Shown here in pieces: positions 33,218-44,272 of a stretch of DNA of 64,000 nucleotides (the first letter of the stretch is position 1; each line of letters begins with the position of its first letter). This DNA is from CAMPJU01 sp036675265. GTDB lineage: Bacteria; Pseudomonadota; Gammaproteobacteria; Xanthomonadales; Xanthomonadaceae. Location: assembly GCA_036675265.1 (NCBI GenBank), contig JAKFFJ010000076.1, positions 1-64,000 on the forward strand, written 5' to 3'. Position numbers and translations under genes: made by a program. Below the pieces are notes generated by a model that was not told the DNA's origin, ran no database searches, and saw only the letters and a list, made by a program, of their open reading frames with translations.

Positions 33218-34987
33218 ATGCGCCTTGCCCCCCGCCTGCTGGCTGTCGCCGCGCTTTGCCTGCCCGCGACGGCCCTCCAGGCGGCCCAGGTGGGGAGGGT
33301 GGACATCGTCGGCCTGGACGAGGCGATGGAAGCCAACGTCCGGCTGTCGCTGTCGGTGGTCGAGGCCATCGGCCGCGACCTCAGCGGCCGGCGCCTGGCC
33401 TACCTGGTCCGCGAGGCGGACGACGAGGCGCGCGAGGCGCTGCAACCCTTCGGCTACTACGCACCGGAAATCACCGTCGAGCGCACGCGCGGCGACGGTC
33501 CCGTGGTGGTCACCGTGTCCGTCGTGCCGGGCCCGGCCGTTCGCGTCCGCCAATCGAACGTCCGGATCACCGGCGATGGTGCCGACGATCGTTACCTGCG
33601 CCAGGACCTCGCTGCGTTCGAGCCTTCACTGGGCGACGTGTTCGACCATCGCCTGTACGAGGCGAGCAAGGCCAAGCTCACCCGTCGCCTGGCCGAACGC
33701 GGTTACTTCGATGCCGACTTCACCTCGCGCCGCGTCGAGGTGACGCGTGCGGAGCAGGCCGCCGACATCGACCTGGGCTGGGACAGCGGCGAGCGCCACG
33801 ACATGGGCCGCGTGACCTTCGTGCAGGAACCGTCGCCGATCATCCGTGAGTCGCTGCTGCGCAAGCTGGTGTCCTGGGAGGAAGGGAGCTACTACCACCA
33901 GGGCAAGGTCGACCGGTTGCGCCAATCGCTGGCGCGACTCGACTACTACGCCACGATCGACGTACAGCCGCGGCCGGACGACGGGGTGGGGTTGCGCGTG
34001 CCGGTGGACGTCACGCTGGTCGCGGCGCCGCGCAGCATCTACACGGCCGGCCTGGGTTACGGCACGGACAGTGGCGGGCTGGTGCGGCTCGGCGTGGAGC
34101 GCCGCTACGTCAACGACCGCGGGCACAAGGCGCTCGCACAGCTCGACTACGCGGAAAAGCGCAAGACGCTCACGCTGCAGTACCGGATCCCCGCGTTCGC
34201 ATGGCTCGATGGCTGGTACACCGTCAGCGCGCAGGCGGCCGACGAGCAGACCGAGTACATCGACACGCGCCGCGTGGAAGTCGTCGCCAGCCGCAGCGGG
34301 GAGGTCAACGAGCACCTGACGGCCGTGGTCTCGCTGCATTCGCTCCGCGAACGCTGGGCTTACGCACTGGAGGGCGACGACGCCCCCGACTACCGCTATG
34401 CGACCTTCAACTATCCCTCGTTGCGCGCCGAATACGTCGACGCGGACGACCTGGTGTTCCCGCGCGACGCGCTGGCCGGCACGCTCGCCCTGCGCGGCGG
34501 CGTGGGTGGCGCCGATGCCGACACCACGTTCGCGCAGGTGCAGGCCTCGGTGCGGTGGTACCAGGGACTGGGGCCCTCCAATCGCCTGATCGCGCGGGCC
34601 GAGGTGGGCCACAGCTACATCGACGAACTCACGTTGCTGCCGCCGAGCCTGCGCTTCTTCGCCGGTGGCGACCGGAGCATCCGCGGCTACGCGTGGCGCG
34701 AGGTCGGGCCGCGGATCCGCACCGAAGCGGGCGAGTTCGCCCTCGGCGGGAAGCACATGGCGACTGCCAGCCTCGAGTTCGAACACTACTTCAACGACCG
34801 CTGGGGCGGCGCGGTGTTCGTGGACACCGGCACCGCGTTCGACCATCGCCCCGACTGGCACACCGGCGTCGGCTTCGGCGTGCGCTGGCGGTCTCCGGTG
34901 GGCCCGGTGCGCCTGGACATCGCGCGAGGCCTCGACGATCCAGACGCGTCCTTCCAGCTGTACCTGGGGATCGGGGCGGAGCTGTGA
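33218..34987 (+). CDS. tamA: Outer-membrane translocation protein TamA
   Basis: A 589-residue Omp85-family protein of the TAM complex. It has a signal peptide (1-22), three POTRA domains (about 23-270), and a C-terminal 16-strand barrel with the family motif FFAGGDRSIRGYAW. The C-terminus LYLGIGAEL ends in a strand. With TamB it moves lipids and some proteins to the outer membrane. The ATG at 33218 is the start of the signal peptide. The stop overlaps tamB's start as GTGA, so the pair is coupled. Confidence 0.95.
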   Translation: MRLAPRLLAVAALCLPATALQAAQVGRVDIVGLDEAMEANVRLSLSVVEAIGRDLSGRRLAYLVREADDEAREALQPFGYYAPEITVERTRGDGPVVVTVSVVPGPAVRVRQSNVRITGDGADDRYLRQDLAAFEPSLGDVFDHRLYEASKAKLTRRLAERGYFDADFTSRRVEVTRAEQAADIDLGWDSGERHDMGRVTFVQEPSPIIRESLLRKLVSWEEGSYYHQGKVDRLRQSLARLDYYATIDVQPRPDDGVGLRVPVDVTLVAAPRSIYTAGLGYGTDSGGLVRLGVERRYVNDRGHKALAQLDYAEKRKTLTLQYRIPAFAWLDGWYTVSAQAADEQTEYIDTRRVEVVASRSGEVNEHLTAVVSLHSLRERWAYALEGDDAPDYRYATFNYPSLRAEYVDADDLVFPRDALAGTLALRGGVGGADADTTFAQVQASVRWYQGLGPSNRLIARAEVGHSYIDELTLLPPSLRFFAGGDRSIRGYAWREVGPRIRTEAGEFALGGKHMATASLEFEHYFNDRWGGAVFVDTGTAFDHRPDWHTGVGFGVRWRSPVGPVRLDIARGLDDPDASFQLYLGIGAEL

Positions 34988-37900
34988 CCGTCCAGGTGCC
35001 GCCGCACAAGGCCGACGCCACGCCCGCCGAGCGCGAGGCGCGGATCAGGGCGCTCCACGAGCGCCGGCGTGAGCGGCTGCGCGAGCTCACCCTGCGCGCC
35101 GTGTTCATCGGCACCGGCGTCGCGTTGCTGCTGGTGGTCGCGGCATGGTGGCTGCTCGGCACCATCGGTGGCCGCGACGTGCTGCTGGCGCAGATCGTCG
35201 CGCGGCTGCCGGCCGACAGCACGTTGACCTGGGAACGCGCGGAAGGCCCCGCGTCCGGCCCGCTGGTGCTGCATGGCGTGCGCTTCGTGTTGCCGCGGCA
35301 GCGCGACCCGGACTGCGAGCCGACGCCGGAAGCGACCTGCGCGATGGGCGAGATCGTGTTCACCGCCCGGCGGGTGATGCTCGATCCGCACGTGATGCCG
35401 TTGCTCGGCTGGCGCCTGCGGCTCGAACGCCTCGAAGTCGCGGGCGCGCGGCTCTCGCTGCCGGTGAGCGACACCCCGTTCGAACTGCCCGAATGGCCGG
35501 GCGTGCTGCCGGACATCGCACCGCCGCTGTCGCTGCGGGTGGATGCACTGGACATCGACGGGCTGGTCGTCGACCGCGAAGGCACGCCGCTGGTCGCAGT
35601 GGAGGACGCGAGCGGCGGGCTCGACGCGCGCACCGGGCTGCTGCACCTGGAGCGCCTGGCCGCCGCCACCGACCGCGGCCGGTTCACCGCGCATGGCGAC
35701 TACGCGCCGGGCGACGACTATCGCACCGACCTGGTGGCGACCTGGGTGGCACCGGCGCGCGACGCGCAGCTGGGCCTGGTCGCGCGCGGCGACCTGGCAC
35801 GGATGACCGTCGCCATCGCCGGCGATGCGCCGGCGCCGCTGCGTGCGATCGTCGTGCTGGACGGCAAGGACGAGCCGCGGTGGGTCCTGCAGGCACGCGC
35901 GGAGGGTTTCGATCCGGCGCTGTTCGCCACGGGAGACGGGCAGGGCGAGGCATCCGCGATCGCGTTCTCGGTCGACGCGGAAGGTGTCGGGGGACGCGCC
36001 GAACTGGAAGGCCGCGTCGCGCGCGAAGGCTTCGAGGCGATCGTGCTGCCGTCGCGCGTGCGCCTGGAAGCGCAAGTGCTCGAAGTCGATCCGTTGCGCC
36101 TGCGCGTGCTCGACGGCACGGCGGTGCTGCGCGGTTCGGCCGATTTCAGCGAGCCGCGTGAACCGCGCTTCGATGTGGCGGCGCGCGCGGATGGCGTGCG
36201 CTGGGGCGGGGCCGGGACGGAACCCATCGTGGCCGACGCCAACCTGGACGTCACCGGGACCTGGGAACGCTGGACCGTGTCGGGCACCGCCGCGCTCGTG
36301 CGCGACGATCCCCGACCAGGGCGGGGGCAGGCCCTGCAAGCAGACCTGCGGCTGGACGGCGTCGGGGACCGCGACGGCATCACCCTGCGCTCCCTGCAGG
36401 CCACCATGCCGACGGGCACGCTGGATGCGGACGGCCGCGTCGAATGGTCGCCGGTGCCTGCATGGACCCTGGATGCCCGGCTCGCGGGATTCGATCCGGC
36501 GTACTTCCTGCCCGGCTGGGAGGGCGCAGTCGACGGCAGCCTTCGCACGCGCGGCAGCGCGCGCGCCGACGGGGGCATCGACGCGACGGTCGCGATCGAC
36601 GACCTGGGCGGCACGTTGCGCGGCCGGGCGCTCGACGGATCCGGGCGCGTCGCGATCCATGGCGCGCCGGCCACCGGGGGCACCACCACCTACGAAGGCG
36701 ACGTGGCGCTGTCCGTGGGCGACAGCCGCATCGATGCCACCGGGCGCATCGGCGCGACCATCGACGTCGACGCGCGCCTCGCGCCACTGCACCTGGCAGA
36801 CCTGCTGCCCACCGCGGCCGGCACGTTGCGCGGCACGCTGCGGCTCCGCGGCCCGCGCGCGTCGCCGGGCATCGCCGCGGACCTGGCGGGCAGCGGCGTG
36901 CGCATCGCGGGGCTGGCCGCGGACAGCCTGTCGCTGCGCGGCACGCTGCCGGCATCGGGCGATGCCGGCGCGCTGGCCTTGCGCGCGCAGGGCGCGTCCG
37001 TCGGCGGTTTCGCGCTGGACGTCCTCCAGGCCGATGCACGCGGCAGCTGGGCGGGGCTCCACGTCCAGGCGCAGGCGGCGGGCGACGGCATCGGCGAGGT
37101 CGCACTGGGCGGCGACGTCGCGCGTCGCGGCGAACGCTGGCAAGGCACGTTGTCGTCCTTGCGCGTGGCGCCCGAGCGGGGTGCACCGTGGTCGCTGCGC
37201 TCGCCGGCGGCCTTCGCCTGGCAGCCCGGCCGGGTCACCCTGTCGGAGGCCTGCCTGTCGTCGAACGCGGGCGGCGCGCTGTGCGCAGCGGCCGACTGGC
37301 CGCGCAACGGCGCGACCCTCTCCGGAAGCGCCTTGCCGCTTGCGCTGCTGGTGCCCTACCTGCCCGAACGAGACGACGGCCGCGACTGGCTGCTGCGCGG
37401 CGAATTCGCGGTCGACGCGCGCCTCCGGCCTGCGGGACGCGGATTCGCCGGTACGGCGTCGGTCACCTCGCCGGGCGGCGGCCTCAAGTTCAGCACGCGT
37501 GCACGGCGCGAGATCGTCAGCTACGACAACCTTCGGCTCGCAGCGACGTTCGACGCCTCCCGGATCGAGGCGACGCTCGACGCGATGTTGTTCGAGGGCG
37601 ACCCGTTGTCGGCGCGCATCGCGACCGGATGGACGCCGGCGTCGCCGCTCACCGGCGCGCTGGCGGTGGAGACCAACGCGCTCACGTGGCTCGAGCTGTT
37701 CTCGCCGGACCTGGTGGAGCCCACCGGGCGCCTCGAGGTGCATGTCGGCCTGTCCGGCACGCGCGCGGCGCCCGCGCTCCAGGGTCGCGCTGCGCTGCAC
37801 GAGTTCGCGGCCGAACTCCCGGCGCTGGCGATCGAACTGGGGCGGGGCGAACTCGTCCTGTCTGCGCGGGCCGATGGCGCGGCCACCATCACGGGGCACG

Positions 37901-38922
37901 TCGGCACCGGGCCGACCGGCGGTGCGCCGACGGGCACGCTCCATGTCGACGGCACGCTCGGCTGGCGCGGCGGCGCCACGCCGCTCGAGCTCCGCGTGAC
38001 CGGGGAGGACGTGCTCGTCTCCGACACGCGCGACCTGCGCGCGGTCGCCAGCCCCGACGTCACCGTGCGGGTCGCGGCGGGCGAACCGATCGAAGTGGAA
38101 GGGACGGTGGTGGTGCCCGAGGCCCGCCTGGACCTGGAACGGCTCGACCGCGGCATCTCGCCGTCGCCCGACGTCGTGGTCCTGGATCCGGTCGATCCCG
38201 GGACGCATCGGGCGCCGACCGCGCTGGCACTGGACCTCGTGCTGGTGCTGGGCGAGGACGTGGCGCTCAGCGGCTTCGGGCTGGACGGCAGCCTGGATGG
38301 CCGGCTGCAGGTGCAACAGGCGCCGGGCAGCGAGATGACCGCCAGCGGCACGCTGCTCGCCTCGGGCACGTACTCGGCCTACGGCCAGCGGCTGGAGATC
38401 ACCCGCGGCCGCTTGTCGTGGTCCGACGATCCCGTGGCCGACCCGGTGCTCGACGTGCGCGCCGAACGCGACCTCGGCAACGTCACGGCCGGCGTCGACG
38501 TGCGTGGCCGCGCCAGTGCGCCGCGCGCCACCGTCTGGTCGAACCCCGCGACCAGCCAGTCCGAGGCCCTGGCCTACCTCGCGCTCGGGCGCCCGTTGTC
38601 GACGACCAGCGCCGGGGAGCGCGAGAGCCTCAGCGCCGCCAGCGCCGCGCTGTCGGCCGGCGGCACGCTGCTCGCCTCGCAACTGGCCGCCAGCATCGGC
38701 CTGGACGATGCGGGGGTGCTGCAGTCGCGCGCGCTCGGCGGCAGCGTCTTCGGGATCGGCAAGTACCTTTCTCCGCGCCTGTACGTGAGCTACGGCGTGT
38801 CGTTGCTGGGCACCGGCCAGGTGCTGACCCTGAAGTACCTGCTCGACCATGGGTTCGACATCGAGGTCGAGTCGAGCACCGTGGAGAACCGCGCGACCGT
38901 GAACTGGCGGATCGAACGCTGA
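34984..38922 (+). CDS. tamB: Translocation and assembly module inner-membrane component TamB
   Basis: A 1312-residue protein with an N-terminal inner-membrane anchor (about 38-58, GTGVALLLVVAAWWLLG). The long periplasmic beta-taco region shows many repeated strands, and the C-terminal TamB (DUF490) domain (about 1000-1312) ends with QVLTLKYLLDHGFDIEVESS and the RATVNWR tail. The hydrophobic groove carries phospholipid between membranes. It begins with GTG overlapping the tamA stop. Length is normal for xanthomonad TamB. High GC makes long antisense frames here, which I disregard. Confidence 0.95.
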   Translation: MTVQVPPHKADATPAEREARIRALHERRRERLRELTLRAVFIGTGVALLLVVAAWWLLGTIGGRDVLLAQIVARLPADSTLTWERAEGPASGPLVLHGVRFVLPRQRDPDCEPTPEATCAMGEIVFTARRVMLDPHVMPLLGWRLRLERLEVAGARLSLPVSDTPFELPEWPGVLPDIAPPLSLRVDALDIDGLVVDREGTPLVAVEDASGGLDARTGLLHLERLAAATDRGRFTAHGDYAPGDDYRTDLVATWVAPARDAQLGLVARGDLARMTVAIAGDAPAPLRAIVVLDGKDEPRWVLQARAEGFDPALFATGDGQGEASAIAFSVDAEGVGGRAELEGRVAREGFEAIVLPSRVRLEAQVLEVDPLRLRVLDGTAVLRGSADFSEPREPRFDVAARADGVRWGGAGTEPIVADANLDVTGTWERWTVSGTAALVRDDPRPGRGQALQADLRLDGVGDRDGITLRSLQATMPTGTLDADGRVEWSPVPAWTLDARLAGFDPAYFLPGWEGAVDGSLRTRGSARADGGIDATVAIDDLGGTLRGRALDGSGRVAIHGAPATGGTTTYEGDVALSVGDSRIDATGRIGATIDVDARLAPLHLADLLPTAAGTLRGTLRLRGPRASPGIAADLAGSGVRIAGLAADSLSLRGTLPASGDAGALALRAQGASVGGFALDVLQADARGSWAGLHVQAQAAGDGIGEVALGGDVARRGERWQGTLSSLRVAPERGAPWSLRSPAAFAWQPGRVTLSEACLSSNAGGALCAAADWPRNGATLSGSALPLALLVPYLPERDDGRDWLLRGEFAVDARLRPAGRGFAGTASVTSPGGGLKFSTRARREIVSYDNLRLAATFDASRIEATLDAMLFEGDPLSARIATGWTPASPLTGALAVETNALTWLELFSPDLVEPTGRLEVHVGLSGTRAAPALQGRAALHEFAAELPALAIELGRGELVLSARADGAATITGHVGTGPTGGAPTGTLHVDGTLGWRGGATPLELRVTGEDVLVSDTRDLRAVASPDVTVRVAAGEPIEVEGTVVVPEARLDLERLDRGISPSPDVVVLDPVDPGTHRAPTALALDLVLVLGEDVALSGFGLDGSLDGRLQVQQAPGSEMTASGTLLASGTYSAYGQRLEITRGRLSWSDDPVADPVLDVRAERDLGNVTAGVDVRGRASAPRATVWSNPATSQSEALAYLALGRPLSTTSAGERESLSAASAALSAGGTLLASQLAASIGLDDAGVLQSRALGGSVFGIGKYLSPRLYVSYGVSLLGTGQVLTLKYLLDHGFDIEVESSTVENRATVNWRIER

Positions 38923-38930
38923 CCACCCGC

Positions 38931-39803
38931 CTAGGGCGCGGTGGCCTGCACGTGCAGCCATGCGCGAAAGGCGTCGAAGCCGGGATGTCCGGCGGTGCGC
39001 GGCGGATACACCAGGTAGTGGTTGTAGTCGCTTGGCAGGCGCCGGTCGCTCAGCACCACGAGTTGCCCGGCATTGACCAGTCCCGACGAGCGCACCATGC
39101 GCCCGAGCGCGATGCCCATCCCGTCGACCGCGGCGCGCTGCAACGACTCGATGTCGTCGATCGACGCGACGTAGCGCGCGGGTTCGCGCCCTCCCACGTG
39201 CGCGAACCAGCGCGCCCAGTTGCCGCCGCGCTCGCCGAGCAGCGGCCACTCGTGCAGGTTGGCGTCGTTCGGCCGGCCCAGCCGTTCCAGCAGCGCTGGA
39301 CTGGCCACCGGCGCGAGGGATTCGTCGAGCAGGTGTTCGGCCGCGACGCCGGGCCATCGGCCGCCCCCCATCCGCAACGCGGCGTCGATGTCCTGGTCGC
39401 GGTCGAAGTCGACCAGGCGTTCGGATGACAGCAGGTTGAGTTCCAGTTGCGGATGCGCGGCAAGGAACCCGCCCAGCCGCGGCACCAGCCACGCCGACGC
39501 CATCGATGGCATCACGCTGATGGTCAGCACGTCCTCGCGCCGCGCGGCGCGGGGCCGCAGCGCGTGCTCGAGGGCGTCGAGGTGCGGGCCGACCTGGGCC
39601 ATCAGGCGCTCGCCTTCCGCGGTGAGCGCGACGCCGCGCGCATTGCGCACGAACAGCCGCCGGCCAAGCCGCTCCTCCAGCGCGCGCACCTGGTGGCTGA
39701 GCGCGCTGACGGTCAGGTGCATGGCTTCCGCGGCGCGCGTGAGGTTGCCGCTGCGGGCGGCAGCGGCGAAGCCGAGCAGGGCATGGAGCGGGAGTCGGCT
39801 CAG
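38931..39803 (-). CDS. LysR family regulator, GcvA-like, with a probable CTG start
   Basis: A 290-residue LysR regulator. Read from the first ATG (39722) it loses half of its DNA-binding helix-turn-helix. In frame upstream, codons 39803-39723 encode SRLPLHALLGFAAAARSGNL then TRAAEA, an exact LysR N-terminus. The open frame back to the upstream TGA has no ATG, GTG or TTG. The natural start position is CTG at 39803, with GGGGATC just before it. Either CTG is used or the start was mutated. The effector domain (about 90-285) is complete. A divergent small gene is the likely target. Confidence 0.8.
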   Translation of the reverse strand: MSRLPLHALLGFAAAARSGNLTRAAEAMHLTVSALSHQVRALEERLGRRLFVRNARGVALTAEGERLMAQVGPHLDALEHALRPRAARREDVLTISVMPSMASAWLVPRLGGFLAAHPQLELNLLSSERLVDFDRDQDIDAALRMGGGRWPGVAAEHLLDESLAPVASPALLERLGRPNDANLHEWPLLGERGGNWARWFAHVGGREPARYVASIDDIESLQRAAVDGMGIALGRMVRSSGLVNAGQLVVLSDRRLPSDYNHYLVYPPRTAGHPGFDAFRAWLHVQATAP

Positions 39804-39815
39804 ATCGGATCCCCA

Positions 39816-39867
39816 CTTGAGCCAGATTCAAGCCTGGCTTGCGAAACGGTCGCTTTTCCGACGGAAA
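39816..39867. promoter_or_regulatory. Three palindromes in the LysR / small-protein divergent promoter
   Basis: Between the divergent starts are CTTGA-N7-TCAAG (39816-39832), a good LysR-type site, AAGCC-T-GGCTT (39830-39840) and TTTCCG-A-CGGAAA (39855-39867). They are consecutive and directly upstream of the LysR start, so binding by the LysR protein with control of both genes is the simplest reading. Confidence 0.55.
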
Positions 39868-39932
39868 GCATGCGCCTAGCTTGTACGTCATTCAAGAAGG
39901 CGGGCGCCGCCCGCCGCCAACGGAGAGCCGCG

Positions 39933-40132
39933 ATGAACATCTTCAAGCACCTGCTGTACCTGCATGGCGACCTGCGTGACGCGCCGTTCGCCCCGCCGCC
40001 CAAGAGCTATGCGGAGGGCTACGGCAACAGGGTGGCGGCCAGGGAAGCCTTCCCGCCGCTGCGCGGGGAGCCAGCGCGCCAGGTCCGGCGCGCGGACGCC
40101 GCGGCACCGGTCCTTGCCGCGTGCGGCTGCCG

Positions 40133-40136
<4 letters not shown>
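39933..40136 (+). CDS. Small 67-residue protein, divergent from the LysR gene
   Basis: A 67-residue protein beginning MNIFKHLLYLHGDLRDAPFA. It has no clear signal peptide. The middle is Pro- and Arg-rich and it ends in a small cysteine pair (ACGCR). A good Shine-Dalgarno sequence (GGAGAG) lies 8 nt before the ATG. It is divergent from the LysR gene across a palindrome-rich interval, which supports it as a real and regulated gene. Its TAG shares CTAG with the icd stop. Function is unknown. Confidence 0.6.
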
Positions 40137-42358
<2,222 letters not shown>

Positions 42359-42400
42359 GGTGGACTCGCTTCTCTTGCGCGTGGACCATCCATTGTCCAC

Positions 42401-42432
42401 AAAAAAGGGGCGCGGCCGGCGCCGCGCCCCTT
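42401..42432 (-). terminator. Intrinsic terminator after the lipoprotein gene
   Basis: On the minus strand a 12-bp GC stem (AAGGGGCGCGGC with loop GCCG and its complement) is followed by TTTTTT. It lies 22 bp after the lipoprotein stop and before icd. It therefore separates icd from the upstream LysM–lipoprotein unit. Confidence 0.85.
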
Positions 42433-42454
42433 CATGCCGCACGGTGCGCGAGGG

Positions 42455-42964
42455 TCAGCGCACCTCGAACTCGCGGGTTTCCACCACCTGGCCGTCCACC
42501 GACACCTCCAGGGTGTAGGTGCCGGTCGGCCAACCCGACGGATTGGTGATCATGAAGTCGGTGACCTGGTTGCCCGCCGGGACGATCTTGTCCTCGGTGT
42601 GCACCACCTGGCCGTCCTCGAAGGTCCAGCGGGTGGACACGGTGCCGCCGCTGCCGTCGGTGACGACGGAGGCGTGCACGGTATCGCCGGTGGCGAAGGT
42701 GCTCATCGGCGCGGCGACCCGGTTGTCGGCGCCCACTTCGCTGCCCAGCTCGAGGCTGGTGACGGTAACCGCTGCATTGGGGTCGACCGTGCCATCGGGC
42801 GCGCCGGCATCGGGCATGTCGGTGGGGGCGGGTTCGGTGGCGGCCGGCGGCGGGTTGGCGGCGTCGTCGACCGCGGCATCGTCCCGGCGGTCGCAGGCCG
42901 AGAGGGCGAACACGGCCGCGAGCGCGAGGGCGGCGGCGAGGGTCGAGGGGGCAATGCGGATCAT
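42455..42964 (-). CDS. Lipoprotein with an intracellular-proteinase-inhibitor-like (BsuPI) domain
   Basis: A 169-residue lipoprotein. The lipobox is LSAC (C24) after a hydrophobic signal. An acidic Pro/Ala linker (about 30-62) leads to a beta-sandwich-like domain (65-169) with PSGWPTGTYTLEVSVDGQVV, reminiscent of the BsuPI / Ig-like family that may bind partners rather than act as an enzyme. AGGAGA lies before the ATG. It follows the LysM gene by 20 bp and ends at a strong terminator, forming a two-gene envelope unit. Confidence 0.75.
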   Translation of the reverse strand: MIRIAPSTLAAALALAAVFALSACDRRDDAAVDDAANPPPAATEPAPTDMPDAGAPDGTVDPNAAVTVTSLELGSEVGADNRVAAPMSTFATGDTVHASVVTDGSGGTVSTRWTFEDGQVVHTEDKIVPAGNQVTDFMITNPSGWPTGTYTLEVSVDGQVVETREFEVR

Positions 42965-42984
42965 CGGGTGTCTCCTGGGAGGGG

Positions 42985-43338
42985 TCAGTCGTCGTTGGTT
43001 GGCGGGATGGTCAGTTCCTGGCCCGGATGGATCAGGTCGGGATTCTCGATCGTGGCGCGGTTGGCGTCGTAGATCCGGCGCCAGTCCGACGCCTTGCCGT
43101 AGTAACGCTGGGCAATGTGCGACAGGGTGTCGCCCTGCTTCACCGTGTAGCGTTGGCGGGCGCCGCTCGACGGCGTGATGTCGGCGGACGCCGGCGCACT
43201 GGCCTGACCGCCATCGGTGGCGGGCACGGTGTCGACGCTGCCGCGAACACCCGAGAAGTCCGGGCGCGCTCGCTCGCCACGCAGCTCGCCGGTGGATGGC
43301 TTGAGCGACAGCGAGTCGGGATCGGTTGTCCTGGGCAT
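42985..43338 (-). CDS. LysM domain protein
   Basis: A 117-residue protein with one C-terminal LysM domain (about 63-111): YTVKQGDTLSHIAQRYYGKA, then WRRIYDANRATIENPDLIHPGQELTIP with the usual spacing. There is no signal peptide, so it is either cytoplasmic like E. coli LysM (YgaU) or exported by an unknown route. The N-terminal half is polar and disordered. It precedes the BsuPI-like lipoprotein by 20 bp. Confidence 0.85.
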   Translation of the reverse strand: MPRTTDPDSLSLKPSTGELRGERARPDFSGVRGSVDTVPATDGGQASAPASADITPSSGARQRYTVKQGDTLSHIAQRYYGKASDWRRIYDANRATIENPDLIHPGQELTIPPTNDD

Positions 43339-43438
43339 GGGGGGCTGCGTCCGGGAGGGGGGAGCGCCAGCGTCCCATCCCGCCCGTTAAGGCAGCATCG
43401 CGTCGATGTGAACCGCGCGTCGACACGGCGGCGCAACG

Positions 43439-44251
43439 CTATTGCCGCGGATGCCGTCCCGGGCCGGGTGCGGGCAGGCCGGGCGTGGCGCGCCAGGGGT
43501 TGATGTCGAGGCCGCCCCTGCGGGTGTAGCGCGCCTGCACCGAAAGGCGCGACGGCGCGCAGTGCGCCAGCACGTCCACGAAGATCCGCTCGACGCACTG
43601 TTCGTGGAACTCGCAGTGGTCCCGGAACGACACCAGGTAACGCAACAGGCCCGCCCGGTCGATGCGCGGCCCGCGGTAGGCGATGCGCACGTCGGCCCAG
43701 TCGGGTTGCCCGGTGACGGGGCAGTTGGACTTGAGCAGTTCGCTGGACAGGGTTTCCCCGACGACATCGCCCGCGTCCGCCGACAGGAACCCGGCCTGCG
43801 GTGGGCCGTAGTGGTCGATGGCCACGTCCTGGGCATCGATGGACACCGCGGCGGTGTCGTCGCCGACCGGCGGCAGGCCGAGCTGGACCTCGACCGCGGC
43901 GCCCGCGACCGCCGACAGGTCGGCGGCGATGCGCGCGCGCACCGCTTCGCGCGATTCGAAGGGCGTGGCGTTGAAGGCGTTGAGGTACAGCTTCAGCGAC
44001 TTGGATTCGACCAGGTGCGGCGAATCGGCAGGCACCACGAACGTGGCGGTCGCGACCAGCGGCTTGCCGCCCGCGTCGACCCAGGACACCTCGTACGCAT
44101 GCCAGCGGTCATGGCCGGTGAAGGGCAGGACGCCTTCCGCCAGGCCCAGCGCCGCGCGCCCTTCACTGCGCGCGATCGGGAACAGCAACCCCGCGTCGTA
44201 ATGGCGCGGATAGTCGACGGAACGGCCGAGCGGCAGGTCGGTGCGGGTCAT
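43439..44251 (-). CDS. queF: NADPH-dependent 7-cyano-7-deazaguanine reductase
   Basis: A 270-residue type II QueF that reduces preQ0 to preQ1 in queuosine synthesis. The catalytic Cys is in LLKSNCPVTGQPDWADV. The NADPH-side motif is ESKSLKLYLNAFN in the N-terminal T-fold half. HEQCVERIF supplies the conserved Glu of the C-terminal half. Length matches the bimodular group of proteobacteria. It follows the M20 hydrolase gene by 21 bp on the same strand. Confidence 0.96.
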   Translation of the reverse strand: MTRTDLPLGRSVDYPRHYDAGLLFPIARSEGRAALGLAEGVLPFTGHDRWHAYEVSWVDAGGKPLVATATFVVPADSPHLVESKSLKLYLNAFNATPFESREAVRARIAADLSAVAGAAVEVQLGLPPVGDDTAAVSIDAQDVAIDHYGPPQAGFLSADAGDVVGETLSSELLKSNCPVTGQPDWADVRIAYRGPRIDRAGLLRYLVSFRDHCEFHEQCVERIFVDVLAHCAPSRLSVQARYTRRGGLDINPWRATPGLPAPGPGRHPRQ

Positions 44252-44272
44252 CCCGCCATTATCCGCGCGCCG

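Noticed and set aside
38931..39722. LysR regulator starting at the first ATG (39722)
   Set aside because: This removes 27 residues that match the conserved N-terminal helix of the HTH; the protein could not bind DNA normally.
34786..39891. A 1701-codon open frame antisense to tamB
   Set aside because: Composition is typical of the mirror frame of a GC-rich gene, with no domain or ribosome site. The sense strand encodes a clear TamB.
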